Source: Microbacterium sp. CGR2 (GTDB lineage Bacteria > Actinomycetota > Actinomycetes > Actinomycetales > Microbacteriaceae). Taken from it: DNA of 64,000 nucleotides. The stretch's first letter is position 1. Each line of letters opens with the position of its first letter. Location: contig NZ_RBHX01000001.1 of NCBI RefSeq assembly GCF_003626735.1, forward strand, positions 1,364,001 through 1,428,000, read 5' to 3'. This document shows positions 26,640-34,348 of the stretch, piece by piece. The notes under the pieces are model-generated. The model was not told the DNA's origin. It did no database searches and saw only the letters and a program-made list of their open reading frames with translations. The position numbers were made by a program, and so were the translations under genes.

Positions 26640-27905
26640 ATGCCTGGTTCCATGCGTCGATCCGGACTTTCGGCGGTGCTCGCCGCTGTCGTCTCGGCGG
26701 CGATGCTCGCCAGCGCGGCGCCCGCGGCATCGGGTGACAGCGCGCCGTCAGGAAGTGCGGCGCCGGAAACCACCGCACCCGGTCAGGCGGAGTCCGTCGA
26801 GGGGGCATACGACTTCCTGGACGATCGCGTGGACGAGTTCTGCGACAGTGCCGGCCGCTGCCTTCCCCGGAGCTATCAGGGCGGATTCTTCACGACTCCG
26901 AGCTGGGACTTCACGCCGTCTTTCGTCTACGACGACTCTCTGGTGGTGATCGCCTACACGGCCCGCGGCCTGCCGGAGGACATCCGCCGGGCGCAGGCCA
27001 TCGGCGACACCCTGCTCTTCGTGCAGGAGAACGATCCGATCGCCGACGGCCGAGTCCGCACGTCGTACGAACCGCACGGAATCCGTCAGGGACGGGTGGA
27101 GATCACCGGACCGGGCACCTTCACCGGCAATCAGGCGTGGGTGGGAATGGCCCTTGCGCGGCTCTTCCACGCGACCGGCGAGACCAAGTACCTCGACGGA
27201 GCGGTGCGGATCGGTCAGTGGGTTCAGACGAACACTGCCGATATGGTGCGCGCTCCCTACGGCTACACCGGCGGTCAGGTCGACGATGGCACGTCGCTGA
27301 CATGGAAGTCGACCGAGCACAATGCCGACCTCGCAGGATTCTTCACGCAGCTCGCCCAGCTCACGGGCGACCGGGTCTGGGCGGAGCGCGCCGAGGTCGC
27401 AGCCGGTTTCGTGGCGGCGATGCAGTCTGCCGACGGCCACGTCGACACGGGAACCCTGCTCGATGGAAGCACGATCAACACGCGTCCGATCCCGCTGGAC
27501 GCGCAGACCTGGCCGGCACTCGCCACCGGCGATGCCCGTTACGGCGCTGCTCTGGATTGGACGCTCGGGCACCTGATCGCCACGGACGGACCGTACCAGG
27601 GGCCGTCGATCAGCGACACCGACGTCTCGAAGGTGTGGTTCGAGGGCAGCGGCCAGATGGCGTTGGCGCTCCGGCTTCGCGGCTCAGACGGTGATGAAGC
27701 TCGGGCCGAGACGTTCCTCGCCGGCATCCGTCTGGCGCAGCGCGAACAGCCGAACGGCGACGGCAGAGGGATCGTCGCGACGTCGAAGGACGGCCTGGAT
27801 TCCGGCTTCGGCGATCTCTACTACGCGAGTCTGCACACCGGAACGACGGCCTGGTACCTGCTCGCCGCGGCGGCGGACAACCCCTTCGCCCTTCCGGGCG
27901 ACTGA
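26640..27905 (+). CDS. secreted protein with six-hairpin (alpha/alpha-barrel) glycosidase-like pattern
   Basis: A 421-residue exported protein. The N-terminus has two arginines and a hydrophobic stretch ending ASAAPAASG, a Sec-type signal peptide with no lipobox. The mature part has repeated helical pairs with aromatic/Asp-rich loops (SYQGGFFTTPSWDFTPSFVYDDSLVVIAY; GNQAWVGMALARLFHATGETKYLDGA; WKSTEHNADLAGFFTQL), as in six-hairpin glycosidases. I do not recognise the exact family. GAAGGGG lies six bases before the ATG. It follows the amino-sugar importer operon, after a terminator, and may release its substrate outside the cell. Confidence 0.75.
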   Translation: MPGSMRRSGLSAVLAAVVSAAMLASAAPAASGDSAPSGSAAPETTAPGQAESVEGAYDFLDDRVDEFCDSAGRCLPRSYQGGFFTTPSWDFTPSFVYDDSLVVIAYTARGLPEDIRRAQAIGDTLLFVQENDPIADGRVRTSYEPHGIRQGRVEITGPGTFTGNQAWVGMALARLFHATGETKYLDGAVRIGQWVQTNTADMVRAPYGYTGGQVDDGTSLTWKSTEHNADLAGFFTQLAQLTGDRVWAERAEVAAGFVAAMQSADGHVDTGTLLDGSTINTRPIPLDAQTWPALATGDARYGAALDWTLGHLIATDGPYQGPSISDTDVSKVWFEGSGQMALALRLRGSDGDEARAETFLAGIRLAQREQPNGDGRGIVATSKDGLDSGFGDLYYASLHTGTTAWYLLAAAADNPFALPGD

Positions 27906-27952
27906 ACCCGGGCGACTGAGCCGAGCGACCGGACCCGAGCGACTGAACCCGA
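27898..27952. repeat. four-unit tandem repeat, period 13-14 bp
   Basis: Units GCGACTGAACCCGG (27898-27911), GCGACTGAGCCGA (27912-27924), GCGACCGGACCCGA (27925-27938) and GCGACTGAACCCGA (27939-27952). The first contains the stop codon of the secreted protein gene; the last ends two bases before the purQ stop on the other strand, so the array fills the whole gap between convergent genes. Confidence 0.8.
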
Positions 27953-27953
27953 G

Positions 27954-28661
27954 TTACGCGGCGACGCGCGCGATCGCGGCGACGGCGCTGGTGAAGAAAT
28001 CGAGTCCGTCGATTCCGCTGCGCATCGCCACGGTCGTGTCGGGACCGAATCCCGGCTCTGTGGCGTGTTCGGGGTGAGGCATCAGGCCGACGACGTTGCC
28101 CGCTTCGTTGGTGAGCCCCGCGATGTCGCGCAGCGAGCCGTTCGGGTTCACGCCCGCGTAGCGGAAGGCGACGAGGCCCTCGCCTTCGAGGCGGTCGAGC
28201 GTCTCGTCGTCGGCGATGTAGCCGCCGTCGCCGTTCTTCAGCGGGATGACGATCTCCTGGCCACGACGGAAGGCGTTGGTCCAGGCGGTGTCGGCGTTCT
28301 CGACGACGAGCCTCTGGTCGCGGCGCACGAAATGCTGGTGATCGTTGCGGATCAGGCCGCCGGGCAGCAGGTGTGCCTCGACGAGCATCTGGAAGCCGTT
28401 GCAGATGCCGAGGATGGGCATGCCGGATGCCGCGGCATCCTTCACCTCGGCCATGATCGGCGAAAGGGCGGCGATGGCCCCTGCGCGCAGATAGTCGCCG
28501 TAGCTGAATCCGCCGGGGAGGACGAGGGCGTCGACGCCCTGGAGGTCGTGCGATCCGTGCCAGAGGGCGACCGGCTCGGCGCCGGCGAGGCGGACGGCCC
28601 GCTGCGCGTCGCGATCGTCGAGCGAACCGGGGAAGGTGATGACCCCGACGCGAACGCTCAC
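27954..28661 (-). CDS. purQ: phosphoribosylformylglycinamidine synthase subunit PurQ
   Basis: A 235-residue glutaminase subunit of FGAM synthase (purine step 4), which supplies ammonia to PurL. The nucleophile Cys is in [11 protein letters not shown], with the preceding [16 protein letters not shown] and the C-terminal LMPHPEHA giving the catalytic His/Glu. The GTG at 28661 overlaps the purS stop (GTGA). PurL is not in the window. Confidence 0.96.
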   Translation of the reverse strand: MSVRVGVITFPGSLDDRDAQRAVRLAGAEPVALWHGSHDLQGVDALVLPGGFSYGDYLRAGAIAALSPIMAEVKDAAASGMPILGICNGFQMLVEAHLLPGGLIRNDHQHFVRRDQRLVVENADTAWTNAFRRGQEIVIPLKNGDGGYIADDETLDRLEGEGLVAFRYAGVNPNGSLRDIAGLTNEAGNVVGLMPHPEHATEPGFGPDTTVAMRSGIDGLDFFTSAVAAIARVAA

Positions 28662-28906
28662 TCGACGACCTCGATGCCGACGACGTCTTCGATCACGGAG
28701 TTGGAGAGCACCTCGTCGGCGACGCGCTTGGCCTCGGCGAGAAGCTCGTCGGTGACCTCGCCCTCGACGGTGAGCTCGAAGCGCTTGCCGATGCGGACGT
28801 CGCTGAAGCCCTCGACACCCAGGCGGTTGAAAGCGCCGGAGACGGCCTTCCCCTGCGGGTCGAGCAGTTCGGACTTGGGCATGACGTCGACGACGATGGT
28901 GGGCAT
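28658..28906 (-). CDS. purS: phosphoribosylformylglycinamidine synthase subunit PurS
   Basis: An 82-residue PurS, the small bridging subunit of the three-part FGAM synthase found in Gram-positive bacteria. Recognisable features are [22 protein letters not shown] and the central [20 protein letters not shown]. It is translationally coupled to purQ. AGGAGG lies shortly before the ATG. Confidence 0.95.
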   Translation of the reverse strand: MPTIVVDVMPKSELLDPQGKAVSGAFNRLGVEGFSDVRIGKRFELTVEGEVTDELLAEAKRVADEVLSNSVIEDVVGIEVVE

Positions 28907-29009
28907 CGTGATCCTCCTGGCGGCCGCAGGTCGCAGCTGTGGTCATTGAGCGACGAGCGCAGCGAGGAGTCGAAACGCCGGGAGTCGCGGGCGGACGGGC
29001 GCGTCCAGT
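28907..29009. other. spacer upstream of purS with a dispersed-repeat motif
   Basis: It contains GAGCGACGAGCGCAGCGAGG followed by GTCGAAACGCC, a variant of the GACGAAACGCC-type repeat seen at several intergenic sites in this window. The purS promoter should lie here, but I could not pick a convincing -10. Confidence 0.4.
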
Positions 29010-29573
29010 CTACTGCCCTGCTGCTCGGGCGATCTCCGGCGCGGCTGCCCCTTCGTTCGCCTTCGACGCCGCCCGCTTCCGCGACGCGCGGGCGCGCGCT
29101 CGGGCGTCGAGCATCCGCCGCCCGGCGGGGGAGAGCACTGCCGCGACCCAGAGGGTGGTCGCCACGATGATCGCCGCCACGATCGACCAGAAGAGTGTCG
29201 GATCATCGACGGCGAGGGTCGGGATCGCCCGCCCCGGCGCCACAGCGGCGAAGGTCCCGGCCGCGACGGTTCCAGCCCAGGAGCCGATCATGTTCGCACG
29301 GTGCGCCTTCACGTCACCTCGGATGATCGCGCGAATGCCGAGCGTGGTGGTGATCAGAGTGAAGATCGCCAGAGCGTGGAAGATCCCGAAGCCGCCGCCT
29401 TCGTAGATCAGCAGGCCGGAGACGCAGACGAAGTACATCATGACAGCGAAGGTGCGTCCGAGCAGGCGGTGCGCAGCATCCTTCCGGCGGCGCAGGAAGT
29501 TGACCGGGCCGATCAGGATCACGAACGACGCGGCGACGGCGTGGATCGGAATGAGGATGTGCAGGGGGTCCAT
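29010..29573 (-). CDS. small DUF2306-like membrane protein
   Basis: A 187-residue protein with about four helices and histidine-containing loops (HILIPIHAVAASFVILIGPVNFLRRRKDAAHRLLGR; DVKAHRANMIGSWAG), the DUF2306 arrangement in shortened form. The C-terminus is Arg/Ala-rich and soluble. Function unknown. TATCTT ends seven bases before the ATG, so it may be leaderless. It is divergent from a MerR-like regulator that probably controls it. Confidence 0.75.
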   Translation of the reverse strand: MDPLHILIPIHAVAASFVILIGPVNFLRRRKDAAHRLLGRTFAVMMYFVCVSGLLIYEGGGFGIFHALAIFTLITTTLGIRAIIRGDVKAHRANMIGSWAGTVAAGTFAAVAPGRAIPTLAVDDPTLFWSIVAAIIVATTLWVAAVLSPAGRRMLDARARARASRKRAASKANEGAAAPEIARAAGQ

Positions 29574-29591
29574 GTCTCATAAGATAAGGTC

Positions 29592-29619
29592 GCTATCCAA
29601 ACCCTGCATCCTGGATAGC
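29592..29619. promoter_or_regulatory. candidate operator in the divergent DUF2306/MerR region
   Basis: GCTATCCA (29592-29599) and TGGATAGC (29612-29619) are a perfect 8-bp inverted repeat separated by 12 bases, midway between the two divergent starts. It is well placed for autoregulation by the MerR-like protein. Confidence 0.6.
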
Positions 29620-29640
29620 GAAGGGCCCACGGACGATCCG

Positions 29641-30261
29641 ATGAAGCTGAGTCAACTCGCACGCCGCACCGGAGCGAGCACTGCGTCGATCAAGTTCTGG
29701 ATCCGGTCGGGCGTCCTTCCCGCGGGCGAGCTGCGCAACCAGACCACCGCCGTCTACGGCGAGCATCACGTCGAACGCATCGCCCTCATCCAGACGCTCC
29801 GCAGCGAGTTCGATGCGTCGACCGAGGGGATCCGCGCGCTGACCGACCTCGTCGACGATCCCGGTGCGACACTGCTCGACATCATGGAGGCGTGCCAGGT
29901 GCTCGCGACCGGGATGGTCGTCTCGACGGAGCCCGACGACGTGCAGGCCGCATTGATCGGCGAGCTCCAGGAGCGGATGGGTTGGCTGCGCTTTCGCAGC
30001 GTCGCGTCGTCTGCGCTCATCCGGGCGCTCGCCGGCTCCGCGCGCGTCGGCTATGCGTACGATCTCGACGATCTGGTGCACTATGCGGAGGCGCTGGAGC
30101 CGATCGCGATGGCCGACATCGGGTCGATCCAACCGGAGGGCACGCGGGACGTCGTCGCGCGCAACGTGCTCGTCGCGGCCGCAGCGCAGCATCGCGTCCT
30201 CGTGGCCATGAACCAGCTCGCGCACACCGCGGCCGCGATCCGCACCGCCACCGGCGGGTGA
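29641..30261 (+). CDS. MerR-like transcriptional regulator
   Basis: A 206-residue protein with a MerR helix-turn-helix at the N-terminus (MKLSQLARRTGASTASIKFWIRSGVL, wing at QTTAVYGEHHVERI) and a helical C-terminal domain of about 130 residues that I do not recognise. It lacks the usual Arg-Tyr-Tyr motif in helix 2 (FWIRSG instead of RYYERxG). The ATG at 29641 begins the DNA-binding domain; no clear ribosome site. Divergent from the DUF2306 gene and convergent with apt. Confidence 0.8.
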   Translation: MKLSQLARRTGASTASIKFWIRSGVLPAGELRNQTTAVYGEHHVERIALIQTLRSEFDASTEGIRALTDLVDDPGATLLDIMEACQVLATGMVVSTEPDDVQAALIGELQERMGWLRFRSVASSALIRALAGSARVGYAYDLDDLVHYAEALEPIAMADIGSIQPEGTRDVVARNVLVAAAAQHRVLVAMNQLAHTAAAIRTATGG

Positions 30262-30300
30262 GTACCAGCCCGCGCGAAAAAGCCGCGGTAGACGTGGGCC

Positions 30301-30831
30301 TCAGGCGTGGAAGACCGTGTGCAGGTCGCCGATAGCCGCGCGCCCGCCGAGCCCGTCGATCTCGAACAGCACCGAGATGCCGATGACGTGGCTGCCGAGA
30401 CGTTCGACCAGCTCTCGCCCTGCCGCGAGGGTGCCGCCGGTGGCGAGCACGTCGTCGATGAGCAGGACGCGTGAGCCGGCGGGCAGGTCGTCGTGCATCT
30501 CGATCGTCGCGGTGCCGTATTCGAGGGCGTAGTCGACGGATGCCGCGGGCCGCGGAAGCTTGCCTGCCTTGCGGATCGGGATCAGCCCCACCCCCGCGGC
30601 GATGGCAGCCGTGCCGGCGAGGATGAACCCGCGCGCTTCGATGCCGGCGACCACGTCGAACTGGCCGGCGAAGGGCTCGATGATCGCCTCGGTCGTGGCG
30701 CGGAGAGCCTCGGCATCCGCCAGCAACGGCGTGATGTCGCGGAAGACGATCCCCGGCTGCGGGTAGTCGGGGATGCTGCGGATCAGGGTCGCGGCGCGGG
30801 TGAGGGCGGGGGAGAGCGGGGCGGAAGGCAC
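30301..30831 (-). CDS. apt: adenine phosphoribosyltransferase
   Basis: A 176-residue purine salvage enzyme making AMP from adenine and PRPP. The PRPP-binding loop is VLLIDDVLATGGT. The N-terminal region IPDYPQPGIVFRDITPLLAD and GIEARGF are typical of Apt. The GTG start follows the -10-like TAGCCT (30843-30838) by six bases, so it is probably leaderless. Divergent from the cellobiose importer operon. Confidence 0.95.
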   Translation of the reverse strand: MPSAPLSPALTRAATLIRSIPDYPQPGIVFRDITPLLADAEALRATTEAIIEPFAGQFDVVAGIEARGFILAGTAAIAAGVGLIPIRKAGKLPRPAASVDYALEYGTATIEMHDDLPAGSRVLLIDDVLATGGTLAAGRELVERLGSHVIGISVLFEIDGLGGRAAIGDLHTVFHA

Positions 30832-30837
30832 CGAGCA

Positions 30838-30843
30838 AGGCTA
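30838..30843 (-). promoter_or_regulatory. -10 box of leaderless apt
   Basis: TAGCCT on the minus strand, six bases before the GTG at 30831; no Shine-Dalgarno in between. Confidence 0.45.
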
Positions 30844-30857
30844 ACTCAGACCCGCTC

Positions 30858-30917
30858 TTGACTTTCATGGGAGCGCTCTCATAGAGTGACTGGTCAAGCC
30901 GTGGGAGCGCTCCCACG
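30858..30917 (+). promoter_or_regulatory. cellobiose importer promoter with two CebR/CelR operators
   Basis: -35 TTGACT (30858-30863), 18-base spacer, -10 TAGAGT (30882-30887). Operator 1, TGGGAGCGCTCTCA (30868-30881, one mismatch), fills the spacer. Operator 2, GTGGGAGCGCTCCCAC (30901-30916), is perfect, extended by C/G at 30900 and 30917, and lies just after the expected transcription start. TGGGAGCGCTCCCA is the established CelR/CebR box of Thermobifida and Streptomyces cellulose-utilisation genes. Confidence 0.88.
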
Positions 30918-30977
30918 ACTTGTCCCGCGCATCACATTGCACGATCCCGCACGACCCCGCACACAAAGGAGTGACTT

Positions 30978-32288
30978 GTGAATACACGTGCCCGCACCCG
31001 GATCCTGGCGACTGCCGCCGTCGCATCCGTCGCCGCCCTCGCCCTGGCCGGCTGCTCCGGCAGCTCCGGCGACGCCGCCGAAGGCAGCGCCGACGAGGAC
31101 GTCACACTGACGGTGACCACCTTCGGCACCTTCGGTTACGAAGAGCTGTACAAGGAGTACGAGAAGGCCAACCCGAACGTCACGATCGAGGCGACCAACA
31201 TCGACACCGGTGGCAACGCCCGCACCGACGCCTTCACCAAGATCGCCGCAGGCAGCGGTCTCAGCGACATCGTCGCCGTCGAGGAGGGCTGGCTCGGCGC
31301 GATCATGAAGAACTCCAGCACGTTCGTCGACCTCCGCGACCACGGCATCGAAGACCGCAAGGGCGACTGGCTCGATTGGAAGTACGACCAGGCCACCGAT
31401 CCTGAAGGCCGAGTCATCGGCTACGGCACCGACATCGGCCCGAGCGGCATCTGCTACAACGGACCCGCTCTCGAGGCGGCCGGGATGCCCAGCGACCGAG
31501 AGGGCGTCGCCGAGCTGCTCGACGGCGACTGGGAGAACTACTTCGCCGTCGGCAAGGAGTACACCGAGAAGACCGGCAAAGCCTGGTACGACCACTCCGG
31601 CTTCGTCTGGAACGCCATGGTCAACCAGCTCGAAGAGGGCTACTACACCGCCGACGGCGAGCTGAACGTCGACGGCAACAAGGAGCTCATGGAGCGCTTC
31701 GAACTGCTCGGAGCAGCCACCGAGGGCGGACAGTCCGCCGCGCAGAAGGCGTGGGACTGGAACGGCGGCAAGTCGTTCGTGGACAGCTCGTTCGCGACGT
31801 TCGTCTGCCCCGGATGGATGCTCGGCATCGTTCAGGGTCAGGTCGAGACCGGTGGCGGCGATGCGTCGACCGGCTGGGACTTCGCCGACGTCTTCCCCAA
31901 CGGCCCGACGAACTGGGGAGGCGCGTTCCTCTCGATCCCGGAGACGTCAGAGCACAAGGAAGCCGCAGCCGAGCTCGCCAGCTGGCTGACCGAGTCCGAG
32001 CAGCAGGTGAAGCAGTCCGCCGCTGCCGGCAACTTCCCGTCCACCGTGAAGGCGCAGGAGACGCTCGCCGAGGACGCGACGCCGAACGAGTTCTTCAACG
32101 AAGCGCCCACCGGTGCGATCCTGGCCGAGCGTGCCAAGGGCGTCGTGGCGCAGTTCAAGGGACCGGACGACTCCATCATCCAGGAGAACGTGTTCGGCCC
32201 CGCTCTGCGGAGCCTCGATCTCGGTGAGGTCGACACCCAGGGTGCCTGGGACAAGGCGGTCGACCTGCTGAACCAGCTGGTCGACTGA
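30978..32288 (+). CDS. cebE: cellobiose/cello-oligosaccharide ABC importer, binding lipoprotein (CebE-like)
   Basis: A 436-residue SBP_bac_1 lipoprotein with lipobox LAGC (Cys26). The mature part begins LTVTTFGTFGYEELYKEYEKANPNV; aromatic residues around FVCPGWMLGI and DWNGGKSF are likely sugar contacts. AAAGGAG (30964-30970) precedes the GTG start. Cellobiose specificity is inferred from the perfect CebR-type operator, the GH1 beta-glucosidase in the operon and the LacI gene that follows. Confidence 0.9.
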   Translation: MNTRARTRILATAAVASVAALALAGCSGSSGDAAEGSADEDVTLTVTTFGTFGYEELYKEYEKANPNVTIEATNIDTGGNARTDAFTKIAAGSGLSDIVAVEEGWLGAIMKNSSTFVDLRDHGIEDRKGDWLDWKYDQATDPEGRVIGYGTDIGPSGICYNGPALEAAGMPSDREGVAELLDGDWENYFAVGKEYTEKTGKAWYDHSGFVWNAMVNQLEEGYYTADGELNVDGNKELMERFELLGAATEGGQSAAQKAWDWNGGKSFVDSSFATFVCPGWMLGIVQGQVETGGGDASTGWDFADVFPNGPTNWGGAFLSIPETSEHKEAAAELASWLTESEQQVKQSAAAGNFPSTVKAQETLAEDATPNEFFNEAPTGAILAERAKGVVAQFKGPDDSIIQENVFGPALRSLDLGEVDTQGAWDKAVDLLNQLVD

Positions 32289-32293
32289 CCCTC

Positions 32294-32360
32294 GGGGCGT
32301 TTCGTCTCGCTTCGCCCGCTCCACGAGCGGTTCCGGTCGCCGAGCGAGACGAAACGCCCC
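32294..32360 (+). repeat. 18-bp inverted repeat hairpin between cebE- and cebF-like genes
   Basis: GGGGCGTTTCGTCTCGCT (32294-32311) pairs perfectly with AGCGAGACGAAACGCCCC (32343-32360). The 31-base loop holds an inner CCGCT/AGCGG stem. It lies five bases after the binding-protein stop. It probably raises binding-protein mRNA stability relative to the permeases, and it is the longest member of the GACGAAACGCC repeat family in this window. Confidence 0.8.
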
Positions 32361-32409
32361 ACCCTCCCCCGCAGCATCCGCCACTTCCCGCCCGAGACAA
32401 GGACGACTC

Positions 32410-33459
32410 ATGACTCTCACCGCACCCCCCGCGGAGCGCAGTGACGCAGCATCCGCTCCACAGAAGAAGGCGGATGCTCCCCCCAAGCGCCCCTGGCGTC
32501 ACCGCGTCTCGCGGTTCGACCAGCACGCGTCCCCGTATCTCTACATCTCGCCGTTCTTCCTGCTCTTCGGGCTGGTCGGCCTGTTTCCCCTGCTGTACAC
32601 CGTCTGGGTCGCCGTCCACGAGTGGGATCTCCTCGAGGGGCAGGGCGAGTTCGTCGGCATCGGCAACTTCGTCGAGATCCTCGGCGACCCGATGTTCTGG
32701 AACTCGATCTTCAACACGCTGAGCATCTTCCTGCTCTCCGCGATCCCGCAGCTCGCGGTCGCCCTGTTCATCGCCTACCTGCTGGACCGAGGCCTTCGCA
32801 CTCCGACGTTCTGGCGGATGAGCGTGCTCATCCCCTTCGTCGTGACCCCGGTGGCGGTCGCCATCATCTTCTCCAGCATCTTCAACGAGGCCGACGGCCT
32901 CGCCAACAACCTGCTGAATCTCATCGGCATCGCCGACCAGCAGTGGAAGACGGACACCGGCCTGTCGCACATCGCGATCGCCGTCATGGTGAACTTCCGC
33001 TGGACCGGCTACAACGCCCTCATCCTGCTCGCCGCCATGCAGTCCGTGCCCCGTGACCTCTACGAGTCCGCGGCCCTCGACGGGGCAGGGTCGGCGCGGC
33101 GCTTCTTCTCGATCACGATCCCGACGATCCGTCCGACCCTGATCTTCGTCATCATCACCTCGACGATCGGCGGTCTGCAGATCTTCGCCGAGCCGAAGCT
33201 GTTCGATGCGTCCACCGCCGGCGGCATCGGCGGCAGCGACCGGCAGTTCCAGACCACGGTGCTGTTCCTCTGGGAGCTCGCCTTCTTCCGTCTCAACCTC
33301 GGTGAGGCATCCGCCGTCGCCATCCTGCTGTTCCTCCTCATCGTCGGGATCGGCGTGATCAACTTCCTCATCTCTCGGAGGATCTCCACCGGAGACGACC
33401 GGCGAAACCGCGCCGCTCGGCGCCGCGCCCGCCCGACCAGCAAGGAGGAGGCGCGATGA
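32410..33459 (+). CDS. cebF: cellobiose ABC importer permease (CebF-like)
   Basis: A 349-residue MalF-type permease with a charged N-terminal tail of about 45 residues, six helices and an EAA loop (DLYESAALDGAGSARRFFSITIPTIRP). The AGP-like QFQTTVLFLWELAF region precedes the last helix. The stop overlaps the next gene by ATGA. ATPase function must come from another locus, as for the MsiK-dependent Ceb and Das systems of actinobacteria. Confidence 0.9.
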   Translation: MTLTAPPAERSDAASAPQKKADAPPKRPWRHRVSRFDQHASPYLYISPFFLLFGLVGLFPLLYTVWVAVHEWDLLEGQGEFVGIGNFVEILGDPMFWNSIFNTLSIFLLSAIPQLAVALFIAYLLDRGLRTPTFWRMSVLIPFVVTPVAVAIIFSSIFNEADGLANNLLNLIGIADQQWKTDTGLSHIAIAVMVNFRWTGYNALILLAAMQSVPRDLYESAALDGAGSARRFFSITIPTIRPTLIFVIITSTIGGLQIFAEPKLFDASTAGGIGGSDRQFQTTVLFLWELAFFRLNLGEASAVAILLFLLIVGIGVINFLISRRISTGDDRRNRAARRRARPTSKEEAR

Positions 33460-34343
33460 CCGCCACCCAGGCACTGAGCGTTCCGGAGAAGATCCGCCGC
33501 CGCAGCACGTCCGCCGGGACCGCCGGAATCGGCAGCCGTCCCGGATTCCTGACCTACGGCCTGCTCGCCGCGTTCATCATCGGCAGCGCCTATCCGCTGT
33601 GGTGGTCGGTCGTGGTGGCCAGTGGCACGAACTCCACCCGGGGTGAGACGCTGCCCCTCATCCCCGGCGGGAACTTCTTGGCGAACGCGGCCAAGGTGTT
33701 CGACGCGATCCCGTTCTGGCTGGCCCTGGGCAACTCGTTTCTGATCTCCAGCATCATCACGATCTCGGTGGTGACCTTCTCGACCCTGGCGGGCTATGCG
33801 TTCGCGAAGCTCCGCTTCAAGGGCCGCGATGGCCTGATGATCTTCGTGATCGCGACTATGGCGATCCCGACGCAGCTCGGGATCATTCCCCTGTTCATGC
33901 TGATGCGGGAGTTCGGATGGACCGGCTCCATCGGCGCGGTGATCATTCCGACGCTCGTCACGGCGTTCGGCGTGTTCTTCATGCGGCAGTATCTCGTCGA
34001 TGTCATCCCGGACGAGCTGATCGAGGCGGCCCGGATGGACGGCGCGAATCAGTTCCGCACCTTCCTGACCGTCGGCATCCCGGCGGCCCGGCCGGCGATG
34101 GCGATCCTCGGGCTCTTCACCTTCATGACCGCGTGGACCGACTACCTGTGGCCGCTGATCGTGCTCTCCCCTTCGAACCCGACCCTGCAGACCGCCTTGA
34201 GCCAACTGCAGTCCGGCTACTACGTCGACTACTCCATCGTGCTCGCCGGTGCCGTGCTCGCCACTCTCCCGCTGCTCGTGCTCTTCGTGGTCGCGGGACG
34301 TCAGCTGGTCAGTGGCATCATGGCCGGCGCGGTGAAAGGATGA
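33456..34343 (+). CDS. cebG: cellobiose ABC importer permease (CebG-like)
   Basis: A 295-residue MalG-type permease. EAA loop: ELIEAARMDGANQFRTFLTVGIPAARP. It ends with GIMAGAVKG, the usual CUT1 C-terminus. AGGAGG lies just before the ATG, inside the end of the preceding gene. The GH1 gene starts within a few bases of its stop. Confidence 0.91.
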   Translation: MTATQALSVPEKIRRRSTSAGTAGIGSRPGFLTYGLLAAFIIGSAYPLWWSVVVASGTNSTRGETLPLIPGGNFLANAAKVFDAIPFWLALGNSFLISSIITISVVTFSTLAGYAFAKLRFKGRDGLMIFVIATMAIPTQLGIIPLFMLMREFGWTGSIGAVIIPTLVTAFGVFFMRQYLVDVIPDELIEAARMDGANQFRTFLTVGIPAARPAMAILGLFTFMTAWTDYLWPLIVLSPSNPTLQTALSQLQSGYYVDYSIVLAGAVLATLPLLVLFVVAGRQLVSGIMAGAVKG

Positions 34344-34348
34344 CCCTC

